The translations under genes and the position numbers were made by a program. From Stentor coeruleus (lineage: Eukaryota; Ciliophora; Heterotrichea; Heterotrichida; Stentoridae): a stretch of 64,000 nucleotides of DNA. The DNA lies in contig MPUH01000160.1 of assembly GCA_001970955.1 (NCBI GenBank), positions 1-64,000 of the forward strand. Reading direction: 5' to 3'. Numbering within the stretch: position 1 is the first letter of the stretch; each line of letters starts with the position of its first letter. A model generated the notes under the pieces. The model made no database searches and was not told where the DNA came from. It saw only the letters and a list, made by a program, of their open reading frames with translations. Positions 31,353 through 42,567 of this stretch are shown here, piece after piece.

Positions 31353-33647
31353 TTAGTCCTGGGCTATTGATAAAAAGCCAGTTGGTTCAGGATCACAACA
31401 AATTACTCCAAGATCAATATTAAACTCCCAATCAATATCATCAGCTTCTTCATCCTCTTCAACTTCTTCAGCCTCATCTTCTGCTTCAATAACATCATCA
31501 GCTGAAACTGGTGTGATTTCATCTTCCTCATAATCATCAACCACAACTGAAACAGCATCATCTTGTTCATCAGGGCTAACAGAAACTTCCTCATCAGATG
31601 AATCCTGTTCATCTTCAGAAATAGGTGATAATGAATCAACAGTATCTTCAACATTATCAGTTTCAACATCATCAGTCTCACCATCAGGATTAACAGGTAA
31701 ATCTTCAGCTTCATCTTCATCAACTCCATCAGTTGATTCAGGGTCAATAGCAAGATCTTCTGTTTCAGTTTCAACTTCTTCAGCAGCAGCAGGGTTTTCA
31801 GTATCAGCATCAGCACTAACATCAGTATCTAAAGCTAAATCATCACTTCCAGCAGAATCTTCAGCTTCATCAGCATCATCTTCAGCATCTTCAACCTCAT
31901 CTTCAGCATCAGGATTATTAGTTTCAGTAGCAGAATCTCCATCAATATTTACTGTAGCATCATCATCTTCTTCTTCAATTTCAGGGGTTATAGTAAGTTC
32001 TTCATCTTCAACTACACCATCAGCTTCAGGATTTTCTGTGTCAGCAGAATCACTTGAATCAATATCTGAAGTAACAGTTTCTTCTTCAGCTTCTTCAACA
32101 GCTTCAACTTCATCTTCAGCATCAGGATTTAAAGTTTCTGCAGCTTCATCATCATCTAAGTTAACTTCAGCTTCATCATCTTCAGCAGTATCATAATCAT
32201 CACCTTCTTCTAATTCAGTTTCACTTATAGCAACAACTTCTTCTTCAACAACATCATCAGCTTCTGGATTGCTAGTATCAGCATCATCACTAGTATCATC
32301 ATTTATTGTAATATCTTCCTCTTCAGCATCTTCAATTTCATCTTCAGCTACAGGGTTAAGATTTTCTTCAGTATCATCACCATCAGTATTAACTTCAATA
32401 TCTTCAGTTTCTTCAGTTTCATAGGTATCATCATCTTCTTCAATCTCTTCAGTACTAACTGCAATTTCAGTTACTTCAACTTCATCTTCAGCTTCAGGGT
32501 TTTCAGTATCAGCTGAATCATCTTCATCAACATTTAAAGTTAAATCTTCAGTTTCATCTTCTTCAGCTTCTAATTGTTCGTCAACTGCATCAGGGTTTGC
32601 TGATTCATCTTCATCATCCCCTTCAATATTTGACTCAACAGTTTCAGTTTCTAAATCAAAATCATCACCTTCTTCAAGTTCTTCAGTACTTACAGTAACC
32701 GTTTCTTCTTCTATTTCATCAACTGCATCATCATTTAAAGTATCAGCGCTTTCATCATCATCAACATTAGCTGTTATTTCAGTTTCTTCAGCTTCTTCAG
32801 CTGCTTCAATTTCTTCATCAGCTACAGGGTTTTCAGTATCTTGTGTTTCATCATCATCAACATTTACTTCAGCAGTTGTTGTTTCTTCAATATCAAAATC
32901 TCCATCATCTTCAATATCTTCTTCATTTATAGCAATATCATCTTCTACTTCAACTTCTTCAGTATCTTCAGGAACTTCAGGATTTTCGGTATCAACTTCA
33001 TCGCTATCATCAAGATTAACTGTTGTTGCTTCTTCTTCAATTTCTTCAGCAGCATCAATTTCATCTTCAGCAGCTTCATTAAGTGTATCTTGAGTTTCAT
33101 CATCATCTATGTTTACTGTAACTTCTTCTGTTGTTGATAAAGGCTCATCTTCATCTTCAACTGNTTTACTGTAACTTCTTCTGTTGTTGATAAAGGCTCA
33201 TCTTCATCTTCAACTGGATCTTCTGATTGGTCAAGAGGAACTTCTTCAATATCTTCTTCAACTTCACCAGGTTCTTCTTCAGCTTCTTCAGTAATTTCTT
33301 CAACTTCTTCATCGTTTGTTGGATTTTCATCTTCTTCGGTTTCATCATCTGCAACATCATCAGGGGTTTGAGTTTCAGTTTCTTCCCCATCTTCAGTTTC
33401 TTCTTCAACTTCATCTTCAGGTTTATCGTCACCAGTATCTCCGGTATCAGTTTCTAAAACTTCTTCTTCTAGTTCTGGTACTTCTTCACCTTCACCTGGT
33501 TCTTCTTCAAGAGGTTCACCTTCGTCAACTATTTCTTCAGTAGTTTCATCGGTTTCTTCAGTTGTCTCATCCGTTACTTCATCAGTGGTTTCTTCTTCTT
33601 CTTCAGGTTTATCATCTGTAACCCCAGAAGATGCGCCATCGTCAGCA

Positions 33648-33678
<31 letters not shown>

Positions 33679-33689
33679 CTTCTTCTTCT

Positions 33690-33728
<39 letters not shown>

Positions 33729-33982
33729 TCTTCTTCTTCTTCCTCTTCCTCTTCTTCTACCTCTTCGTTTTCAGTCAATTCATCATCTTCCCCATCACCT
33801 TCATCATCATTATCATTATTCTCAATAATTTCAGAATCATCACTATCATCATCTTGCTGGATAAAACTAACAGGGTTAGAGCTAGACAATTGATCCTGAG
33901 CTGATAATTTAGATTGCATTGCTATTTGAGCTCCTTGAATTGTAAGAAGTAGCAATATGAAAGCGATACCTTTAGGAAACAT
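31353..33982 (-). CDS. Secreted acidic repeat protein, D/E-rich
   Basis: The frame is broken in the given sequence by a duplicated contig end (N at 33164, offset 53 nt). Removing those 53 nt gives one ORF of 858 residues from the ATG at 33982 (MFPKGIAFILLLLTIQGAQ, a signal peptide; an in-frame ATG at 34015 is also possible). I read the frame codon by codon from 31353 to the N and found no stop. About 40 Glu in a run (33650-33760), then a degenerate repeat of about 50 residues with the recurring core DTENPxADDEVE and VNxDxDD. It has almost no Lys, Arg or Met after the signal peptide. The C-terminus, DWEFNIDLGVICCDPEPTG, is different and may be an anchor or sorting element. Probably a disordered, highly charged, calcium-binding secretory or granule protein. 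Function unknown. Confidence 0.8.
33112..33216. repeat. Unmerged contig overlap around N at 33164 (52 nt x2), breaks a CDS
   Basis: 33112-33163 and 33165-33216 are identical 52-nt copies with one N between. Collapsing shifts the minus frame by 53 nt and joins the N-terminal frame to the C-terminal frame of the acidic protein exactly. Confidence 0.92.
33648..33765. repeat. CTT/CTC (GAA/GAG) trinucleotide microsatellite
   Basis: About 118 nt of nearly uninterrupted CTT with CTC variants on the plus strand, encoding poly-Glu of the acidic protein on the minus strand. Its reading on the plus strand gives a false poly-Ser ORF. Confidence 0.95.
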
Positions 33983-35780
33983 ATTATTATAGGGGTTAAA
34001 ACGGCTCTCAAGCAAATTAGCTCGTAAATATGGAATATATAGATCGCTATAAAAATCCCTATTTTCCAGTTTTCACGACCTCGATAGCAATGAATTGTAC
34101 CATAAATAACCCCATTTTTAGTTTCTATATAGTATATTTATGCTAAATTTTGTATCAGATGAGCATTATAATACTTATTTCAATAGTTCAAAAATATATA
34201 AATTTTTTTTTTGTAATGATTGGCTAGTATGCAAAGATATAATGTTATCGCAATGATTTATAAATAAGATGATTGAAGTTTCTGATTTGTTTATATAGAA
34301 ATTTATGAAGAAAATTGATAAGAACTCATTGCAAGAAGTTCAGAATTTAAGATTTTTATGCGAAAAGTGCTAAAATGATGATATTTAAGCATTTAGTTTT
34401 TATATTCGAAATTTATGAGGTTTGAGTAATTTTTGTTTACAATTGGACTATGATCTTTTATTTTTATTCAATTCTAACAAGTTTTTTGGATATATATGCT
34501 TTTTTTTACTATGATTAAGGTTATGAATAGTTTGTGAGGATGCTTTAAGTTATATATGTTTAGTCTAAACAATGTATCTAATTAAATTTCACTCATATAG
34601 GCTAGTTAATTTTTCCTTATATATTTTCAGCTTATTGAAAAAATCTTTTTGATTTAACGCATAATTTTTAGAAGTTGATTAGGATATTGATATTTTACTT
34701 TATGATAAGAAAAATGCTATTGCAATTTCAGGTGAAGATTTTATTGAAATATGTTTTTAATGTTAAATGATATATTTATGATAAGAAATATTTTGAAATA
34801 CGCTTTGGTATATTTTTAAGTAATATTTTTATTTTTTTTTATAGTGAAAAGATCTAGACACTTAGAATTTAAATTATACAATGTTATATCATATGAAATA
34901 TGCTTTATTAGTTTTATATTTGCTGTAAAGAATATTTTAAGTTTTGGTTATACCTTTGCTATTGAGATTTATAAAAAAGATTATTAGTTTAGGCAAAAAA
35001 AATAAGACTTTAAAAATTTTTACGGATCTTAAATTTATTATAGGCTTTATTATAATTTATATATTGCTATAGATAATAAATAAACGAATTATGAAGTGAA
35101 TTTAGATATGTTGTATATTGTAATAGTAAATAGTTTTGATTAAAATGATAATTTTTTTTTGCTAGTGCAGTTTGTAAACTGATTTTAGGAAATTTTTATA
35201 ATAAATATGATTTAAGTTTGAGAGTAAAATTTATTGAGTATTAAAAATATTCATAAAGGCTAAAGCGTTTGCTATCATAAATTTGCCATAGCATTATCCT
35301 AACATAATTTCATAAATCTTTCTATAATTCCCTTAGCGCCTTACCTATACATAATTACCTATCCTACTTCAACCAAAACATATTTTGCAATAAAAAAATA
35401 CAATCAATCAAAAGAAAACCTCATAACTATCGTCTGCCAAAATATTACAAAACCCTTTTAATCTTACTTATACAAAATAAGCTAATAAACAATAACACCA
35501 TAAACTTAACATCTTATTTAAACCCACAACCTCATCTTCCAGCATCCAAAAAAAGTTCTAAAACTTTATCATAAAATAAAAAAGCATCTTCCATCAAATC
35601 ACATAATTTCCTAGCTCCTCACAATCAATACCCATAAAAGCCATTCTTAATAAAACAATCTTCACATTCAATCTTCCAAAAACAATAATTCCTCAAAATT
35701 TCCTATCAAATTCCCTTCCTTTAAACTTTAATAGGACTTTATCTTATCCAAACATTTGGGCTTTTATTAGGGTGATATAA
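33983..35780. other. Largest intergenic region, divergent
   Basis: About 1.8 kb between the acidic gene and the WD40-channel gene. G/T-rich and C-poor on the plus strand until about 35230, then A/C-rich to the next start. T runs up to 10. No ORF, tRNA or repeat recognised; a non-coding RNA cannot be excluded. Confidence 0.55.
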
Positions 35781-38700
35781 ATGGAAACAGATATTCGAGT
35801 ACCATTGATTCGAGCTTCAGCTGAATTCGGATACTTAACAAAAAGTCGTTTATCAGAAGGTCCTAATAGAATAGACTCCCCTAAACTTCCTGCTAATTTA
35901 TTAATGCTTGTAAATCAAGAAGAAAAGCCTTCAAGAATAAACACCCCTTCATTAAAATCACAAATTAGTACAGTGAAAAACACTGAAGATATTATCAAAT
36001 TGTTATCACAAAACATTAAAGAAGTTTTTCCAAAAGTGATTAACAGCCCATATAGCTTTACTGATGTTAAGATATTATCATCTGAGACTCATGCTATTGC
36101 TGTGACTAATGAAGGGTTTTTAGTTTATGTCGATATACATAATAATACTTTTGAAGAATCACAGCTCACTCAGCATCCATTAGCTTCTGTGCTTGTTTGT
36201 AGAAAAGACAGTCTAGCTTTTGTCAAAGAACTTGAACAAGGGAAAATCTATTGTATCGACCTCCCAGAACTCAAAGTACGCAAAACTTTAAAAATCCTTG
36301 GCGAGTCAACAAATGGTATTGGGCGTATGTGTTTGAGCCCAGAAGAAAATTTTTTATATGCAAGACTATGGAAAGGTGAGATAATCCGTTGGAATATTGA
36401 TACTTTAGGTAATTATGAAGTTCTTTTAACAGATCGCAACGTGTCTTGTATGAACATTTCTCCTGATGGACTTGTCGTTATAGGGACTTTAGATCGAAAA
36501 CTTGCGTTGTATTCTTTGGTTTTTGAAAAAATCAGTGAAAAACCTGTGGATTTTATTGTTGATGCTTATATCAACTTTTCTTCATCAGGGCATTTGATTA
36601 TTTTAGGTATGCAAAAAGATATAAGGGTTTTTGATAAAAGCACTTTGATTTTAGCTTATGAGTTCCATGTTGGATGCCAAGCCAATGAGTGTAAAATGAC
36701 TAATGATGATAAATTTGTCATTGCCGCTTTGGAATCAGGACATTTAGCATTTTATAATACAGAACATAAGGAAAAGCAGTTTAAGATTAAAATTCATGAT
36801 TCAAGTATTAAGTCAATGCATGTGACTGTAACTCAAGATAAAATTTATACTTTTGGGTCTGACAGTAAGTTAAGCCATGTGAAATTCCCAAGACTTAGTC
36901 TGTTTAAAACAGGCAGTGATCCTGATATAAGCATAAACACTCCATATTCTAACCGTGAAGAAGACCCTAAAGAACCAGAAAAATCCCTAAACATCATCGA
37001 TAAACAAGAAAACGAACTTTTCAAACCTCTTTGTGTAGTCCAGACCCACAATGGCAACCACCTCATAGCAGGAGGTGAAAGCAACAAAATCTTCATATTC
37101 GAAAGCTCAACAAAATCCCGAGAATCTGAACTAATCGGTCATCACGATTATGTCCTAAGTTTAGCAATGCTTAATGAAAAAACCTTAGCATCAGGTAGTG
37201 CCGATCATACAATAATGATATGGTATTTCAAATCAAATTTACTAGTTCATACCTTACACGGTCATGTCGGGGCAATAACCGCTTTATCAAGAATCGACAT
37301 AAATCGTTTAGCTTCAGGAAGTCAAGATCGTTCAGTTAAAATTTGGGCATGGGAAAATGCAATATTATTATATACAATTTCTGATCTTCCTGAACCTATT
37401 GTAGCATTAGCAGTACCAAGATCAAATAAATTATTAATAGGTATGAAAAAGCTTATTCAATGTTGGACTATAAACAATTATTCTCTTATATTTGAAAAAA
37501 AATGTGATGCCGATTTAAAAGCATTGAAATATACAGAATGTGGGTATAATGATGATAAGAAAATTTTCTATGCACTAGGTAATGAAGAAAATTCGTTATG
37601 GATTGAAAATCCTTTTACTTGTAAAGAAATTACATATTGGGGCCCAGAAGAAGGGAAGACTTATGATTTGTTAACTTATATTAGAGATATGATGATGGGT
37701 AAAATACCACCTTATGATTCTGAGATGGATTTATGGCTTATTTCTCCTTATAATGTGAATGTATTACATTTTTATGCTTATTTTAATATCCCAGAGTATT
37801 TAGGTCAATCTATTGCTAATGGTACCCCGCTTATAAATTCGTCTACTGGGTCGAATCCTTTGACTATAGCTTTGGATAAAAAATATAAAGAATGTGTTGA
37901 GGTTATAATAAAAAGTGCTTGGAAAAGATATGCTTTAAATCCTTATTGTTTTGCTGGTATTGATGCTGAGACGATAACTGAACTTAATCATTTGGATACT
38001 TATCTTTTACCTAAAGTATATAGATTAGCTATAGGTAAACCATATTCTGCACCTAAATATTGTTCAAAAGAAGCTCGACTACCTGAAGTGAGTTTATCTT
38101 TTACTTCGATTTTAATACCAAAATATCTTATCGGTCCTAAGAATTTTGATAGTAATGAAGTAGAAATCAGTTTTTTACAAAGCATTATACCTTTATATTT
38201 AAATCCAGGAAGCAGTAAAAGTTTAGAACTATTAAAAAGCCTTATAAACTGTAAACAACCTGAAGTTTTTAGCACAGAAATGATCCAAACAATACTCAGG
38301 TTTAAATGGAATGGGGTTAAAAAACACCTTTTTTTCGAATGGGTGCTTTTTGTCTTATATTTCTTCTCTTTAGTCTATATCGCTCTTACTGAAGATCAAG
38401 ATAAAATTAGATTTATTGTTCAACATACTATGGTTATTATTGGTTCTTTTATGTTTTTATTCAATCTTTATTATTCAATATTATCATGTACTTTTTCATA
38501 TTTAGCTTATGTAGACTTCGCTAGAACTTTTACTATGATATTATATTTTGTCTTTTTATTACTCGATGATTCTAATTATAACTTTTATAGAAACCCAGCA
38601 CTTATCGCAACTGTTGTTTTATCGTTTTTTGAAGGGATTTATTTTTTCAAGCTTTTCAAAGGAACTAGACATATTATTAGAATTACTTCAGAACTTATAA

Positions 38701-39242
38701 AAGAATCTTTAAGTTTATTGTTTTTGATATTTTATGTTGTTTTTGCAGTAGCTGTGGTTATTTGTATTAACTCAGGGTATCAATCGAATCCAGAGTCACA
38801 GGTTTTGATGTCAACTGTTGGGATGAATGATGAGGATGAGATGAATAAGATGTTTGTTGTGTTTATGGAATATGTTGGACCAGGGATTATATTTGTTGCA
38901 CTTATTGCTGTTTGTGGGCATAATTATGAACAGAGTGTTAAAGAGTCGATTGCTGTGGAATATAAAGAAATTGCCCAGTTGGTATTGAGAGGAGAGTATT
39001 TGATGCCTTGGAAACGTCGGGATAATTGGCTACAGTATATTCATATTGGCACTCATGAAAAATTTGTTGGGGTTGATAGGGTTAAAAAAGTAGCGAAGGT
39101 TGTCAAACAGGTAAAACAGGATCAAGATCAGTATAGGTTTGAGTTTATGGAAGGTTTTGCTGAGATACGTGATAAGCTTGAAGGGATGCATTTGAATATT
39201 AAAAGCTTGAAAAAAGAAAGACGAAGCCCGAGGAAAAAATAA
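35781..39242 (+). CDS. WD40-repeat / six-TM ion channel fusion
   Basis: 1153 residues in one frame. Residues about 95-560 are WD40 repeats; two are canonical (LASGSADHTIMIW and LASGSQDRSVKIWAW), others weak, together about 10-11 blades, enough for one or two propellers. About 655-705 looks like ankyrin-type helices (NPLTIALDKKYKECVEVIIKSA). Residues about 848-1055 hold six TM segments in the arrangement of a TRP/polycystin-like Ion_trans domain, with SYLAYVDFARTF near S3, a pore region around VGMNDEDEMNKMFVVFMEYVG, and a long basic coiled C-terminus. Cytosolic repeat domain plus channel is a TRP-like plan, but WD40 in place of ankyrins is a ciliate-style fusion. Ion selectivity cannot be told. 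Confidence 0.85.
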   Translation: METDIRVPLIRASAEFGYLTKSRLSEGPNRIDSPKLPANLLMLVNQEEKPSRINTPSLKSQISTVKNTEDIIKLLSQNIKEVFPKVINSPYSFTDVKILSSETHAIAVTNEGFLVYVDIHNNTFEESQLTQHPLASVLVCRKDSLAFVKELEQGKIYCIDLPELKVRKTLKILGESTNGIGRMCLSPEENFLYARLWKGEIIRWNIDTLGNYEVLLTDRNVSCMNISPDGLVVIGTLDRKLALYSLVFEKISEKPVDFIVDAYINFSSSGHLIILGMQKDIRVFDKSTLILAYEFHVGCQANECKMTNDDKFVIAALESGHLAFYNTEHKEKQFKIKIHDSSIKSMHVTVTQDKIYTFGSDSKLSHVKFPRLSLFKTGSDPDISINTPYSNREEDPKEPEKSLNIIDKQENELFKPLCVVQTHNGNHLIAGGESNKIFIFESSTKSRESELIGHHDYVLSLAMLNEKTLASGSADHTIMIWYFKSNLLVHTLHGHVGAITALSRIDINRLASGSQDRSVKIWAWENAILLYTISDLPEPIVALAVPRSNKLLIGMKKLIQCWTINNYSLIFEKKCDADLKALKYTECGYNDDKKIFYALGNEENSLWIENPFTCKEITYWGPEEGKTYDLLTYIRDMMMGKIPPYDSEMDLWLISPYNVNVLHFYAYFNIPEYLGQSIANGTPLINSSTGSNPLTIALDKKYKECVEVIIKSAWKRYALNPYCFAGIDAETITELNHLDTYLLPKVYRLAIGKPYSAPKYCSKEARLPEVSLSFTSILIPKYLIGPKNFDSNEVEISFLQSIIPLYLNPGSSKSLELLKSLINCKQPEVFSTEMIQTILRFKWNGVKKHLFFEWVLFVLYFFSLVYIALTEDQDKIRFIVQHTMVIIGSFMFLFNLYYSILSCTFSYLAYVDFARTFTMILYFVFLLLDDSNYNFYRNPALIATVVLSFFEGIYFFKLFKGTRHIIRITSELIKESLSLLFLIFYVVFAVAVVICINSGYQSNPESQVLMSTVGMNDEDEMNKMFVVFMEYVGPGIIFVALIAVCGHNYEQSVKESIAVEYKEIAQLVLRGEYLMPWKRRDNWLQYIHIGTHEKFVGVDRVKKVAKVVKQVKQDQDQYRFEFMEGFAEIRDKLEGMHLNIKSLKKERRSPRKK

Positions 39243-39807
39243 ATTTAGTTAGTATATTCTTATCATTAATAGGCTTTTTATAGAAGGCTTCTAGTTTTAT
39301 TTTTTCATATAGGATGACTTGAATTTTATTTTTTGGAATTTTTGTTTACTATAAAAGAGCGTATTTTAAGTAAAAAAAACTTATAAAAAACTTAAAATAA
39401 TCTCAAAGCAGAATATATTATTTGCAATACTATCAAGTATTTCATCATAAGTTACCAAAGCACAGGTACAAACCTTAAAAAACCAACAAAAAAAATACTT
39501 AAAATTCACTAGCCGAAAAATCTTACAAACCCCTCCAAAAACAAATCTCGAACATTTTCTTCACCTACCTTCTTCATCTCGCTCCTAACATCCTAACCAT
39601 TTCCATTTAAACTACAAATTTCCTATCTCCTACTTACAAATCCTCCATCCTACACCACACAATCAAAAACCCTCTTCCCAAATAAACCATCCTTCAAAAA
39701 ATCCACAAAAAAATCCTAACAACCCAAAAAAATTCTTGAAAATCTTCCTAAAGCCTTTCATCAAAAAAAAAAATCAACCCAAACTTCACTTCTAATCCAT
39801 TTTCGGC
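39243..39807. other. Convergent intergenic region
   Basis: 565 nt between converging stops. G/T-rich to about 39360, then strongly A/C-rich. It is a clear example of the skew switch. No other feature. Confidence 0.55.
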
Positions 39808-41499
39808 TTAGTTATAGTTAAAAACATAGCTACACGACCTTGTCCTGCCACCAGGGTTCAAATTTTCTAAATAAATCTTACTCATCAATTCCTTAACTTT
39901 TTTCTGTATAGCAAGATCCATAAACGCTTCAATATAATAAAAAAACTTCATATCAAAAGCTTCATTTGTATCCCTACCTTTCTTAACAGGTGATTGATAA
40001 TCTAAACAAGGAAGGGTAGAGGATGAAAAACTTAAATTTGGGTTACTTGGCAAATCTTCAAGGTGCGATTCAAAACTCTCTTCATCAAAATCATCTTCTT
40101 CCGAGACCTCTGAAATAGTCACAACTGTATCAAAAATGCTCTCTGAATCCGTATTGTTCGTTGAATTCAAAGACTGAGGACTTGGAAGAAACGCTTCAAA
40201 GTCTATTTCATTAGAAGAAAAAGCCCGTTGGCGTTTTCTAAAAACATTCTTCACAGTGTCTGACAAATACTTTTCTATCTTAAGCCTTGGGGTAAGGCTT
40301 TTATTGATAGTTTTATACAAATCATAAGCATCATCTATGATTTTTTCTATAGGGGAAGGGATATCTGAGAACTCTTTTCTATAAAGTAAAGTGCCAATAT
40401 TATAAAGACTAAGTCCAGCTTTAGCCCCTTTTTTAAGCAAAAGTGCAGAAATTCTAATATTCCGCAAACAAACATCTCTGAACGGCATTGTTTCTTGTAA
40501 AAAACTAATATCTCCAAGTGAATCTATACTTTCAATAAACTCATAACATTCTGAGGTAATTGGTTCTTTTGCATGATTCCAACCCATCCAACACAAATCA
40601 TAGTCTGAAATTTCAAAGTTGTCGGATATAGATAAACCATGATCAATTGGAACAAGTTTAAGCTTCCCGTTATTGTTTACAACAAGAATATTCCCTTCAT
40701 TTCTATCCATATTAAGAATACGCATATCTAATATGCATATTTTTTGAACTTCAAATGTGGAAAACATGGAAGGTGAATAATCGTCTACAGTTCCTGAATT
40801 TGCCATGAATTCTTGTAAGGATCCAGTTTTTGGATAAGATTTTTGATGGAGATAATTAAAAGTTGGGTGTTGAGATTGTGCTAAAACAGTTTTAGGTACT
40901 TGAGAAAAATGACCAGTATCAAGAAGGTATGCTGCAACTTCACGATATGCAGCTTCACCTGATAAAACTCCTGGACGTAAACCTGTAGATCCTAGTTTAC
41001 CAGAATGGTTTTTGGGGTTCATTGGTGCATAAGCTTCTTCGTCCATAGGTTTAAACACTCCTCCGATCTTCTTAAGAGCCGTTTTCATAAAGTAAGTTCC
41101 CCCAGTTCCATCTAAAGTTAATACAGGACTAAGACCTAATGATAAACCTTCTTGTATTTCATCGATAAGAGCATGAGTATCGAAACAACAGCCTGGGCAA
41201 GCTCGGATATATGATCCTGATTGATGGCTGAGCTGAACGTGCAATGACTTTACCCGGGAAGATGGGCTGAAAATGTTGTAGTCGTCAAGCATCCTTGTAT
41301 TAGTTAGCTCGATATGCCCGAAATACACTTTTTGTTGCGAAACCTGCACACCTAAAAGCTTTGAAATCTCCTGCTTTAATTCACCTACAGTGGTCCAGTC
41401 AAAGATCATGATTTCTTTGCACACACCTGCTACGTTCAGGGCTAATTTGCATTTCCGTAACTTTCTATCAACTTCATCGTGAGTAGAAAGATACATCAT
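39808..41499 (-). CDS. PI4K-gamma-like lipid/protein kinase with ubiquitin-like domain
   Basis: 563 residues. N-terminus (about 16-95) is ubiquitin-like (WTTVGELKQEISKLLGV, YFGHIELTNTRMLDDYNI). The PI3/4K-like catalytic domain spans about 125-390: GTGGTYFMKTALKK with the likely ATP-binding region, GVFKPMDEEAYAPMNPK, SGEAAYREVAAYLLD, the catalytic RILNMDRNEGNILV (Asp and Asn kept), and a metal-binding PIDHGLSIS (DHG in place of DFG). Plant type II PI4K-gamma proteins have the same order of ubiquitin-like then kinase domain and can act as protein kinases. It lacks membrane segments. The C-terminal 140 residues are disordered except a final helix. Confidence 0.87.
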   Translation of the reverse strand: MMYLSTHDEVDRKLRKCKLALNVAGVCKEIMIFDWTTVGELKQEISKLLGVQVSQQKVYFGHIELTNTRMLDDYNIFSPSSRVKSLHVQLSHQSGSYIRACPGCCFDTHALIDEIQEGLSLGLSPVLTLDGTGGTYFMKTALKKIGGVFKPMDEEAYAPMNPKNHSGKLGSTGLRPGVLSGEAAYREVAAYLLDTGHFSQVPKTVLAQSQHPTFNYLHQKSYPKTGSLQEFMANSGTVDDYSPSMFSTFEVQKICILDMRILNMDRNEGNILVVNNNGKLKLVPIDHGLSISDNFEISDYDLCWMGWNHAKEPITSECYEFIESIDSLGDISFLQETMPFRDVCLRNIRISALLLKKGAKAGLSLYNIGTLLYRKEFSDIPSPIEKIIDDAYDLYKTINKSLTPRLKIEKYLSDTVKNVFRKRQRAFSSNEIDFEAFLPSPQSLNSTNNTDSESIFDTVVTISEVSEEDDFDEESFESHLEDLPSNPNLSFSSSTLPCLDYQSPVKKGRDTNEAFDMKFFYYIEAFMDLAIQKKVKELMSKIYLENLNPGGRTRSCSYVFNYN

Positions 41500-42567
41500 A
41501 TTACAAATTATAAGATATTCATTTTATTCGTAACTTGAAGTTTAAATATAGAATTAGGTATTAAATACTTATTTTTTATTAGGTTTGCAATTTAGTTTAT
41601 AGCGCTAAATATAATTTTTTATATGTATACCATTTATTATCTCTCCAGCTTTGAGCTGAGAAATAAAATTAAGCTAGGATATCAAAATCATCTTATCAGT
41701 AAACCATGCCAGCATTTTTCTTAGAGTATTCTAGAATTTTCTATGTTCATTTCTATCAAATTATATGCATCGNATGCCAGCATTTTTCTTAGAGTATTCT
41801 AGAATTTTCTATGTTCATTTCTATCAAATTATATGCATCGACATTTTAAAATTTGGTTTTTTTAGCTTGGTACCACATGAAAATCATTATACAATATTTT
41901 GCTTTTCTTTAAGAATTTCAGTAAGTATAACTAGAACTTTAAATTACCCTAGGTAAAAGACAAACTATAAATATTTCACACAAATTTTCTAACCTTTTAC
42001 TTTATATAATAACCCAATCTTAGTTTTTTCTGTTTATACACATACCAAAATCACCCTAAAAACTTAGCTTATCCTCATCATCCCTAAAACAATAAATATC
42101 TCATCCAAACAAAAAAGGCAAATTTTCTGATACCATCTATAGAAAAATCCACATCTTTTACTCAGACTTACTGATTTTCACTGTTTTTAAAACAACTATA
42201 TCCTTACATTAGCCTAACCTAATTATCAAATAAAATATCATCTAATTAACTTTCAATCATATCATTATAATATCCTTAAACTCCATACAAGTATAATTCC
42301 TTCAAAAATTCCTACTTATTTCCATCAAAAGCTTAACCCTTTACCATCAAATAAACTTAATAACAAAACTCTAATATTTTCTTAATATTCCTATATAATA
42401 TCATTATTATTCTCATATCAAAACTTCATCATCAATTCCAATTCATCTCAACGTATTCTAAAACCAAAAAAGCCATAAAAAACCTCTAAAATCTTCTAAA
42501 AAACCTAAAACCTGCTAAAAAAAGTCTTAAAATTTACCCACCACTTAATTCAATCTTCCTAATAAAT
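41500..42567. other. Divergent intergenic region with an assembly join
   Basis: 1.07 kb. G/T-rich at left, A/C-rich from about 41980 to the start at 42568. Includes an N-marked duplicate (41706-41840). No gene supported. Confidence 0.55.
41706..41840. repeat. Unmerged contig overlap around N at 41773 (67 nt x2)
   Basis: 41706-41772 and 41774-41840 are identical, separated by one N; noncoding. Confidence 0.9.

Noticed and set aside
31403-31822. Leu/Lys-rich minus-strand ORF
   Set aside because: A shifted frame of the acidic gene; the real frame is open over the whole region and has repeat structure.
33585-33893. Plus-strand poly-Ser ORF
   Set aside because: It is the antisense reading of the GAA/GAG microsatellite in the acidic protein gene.
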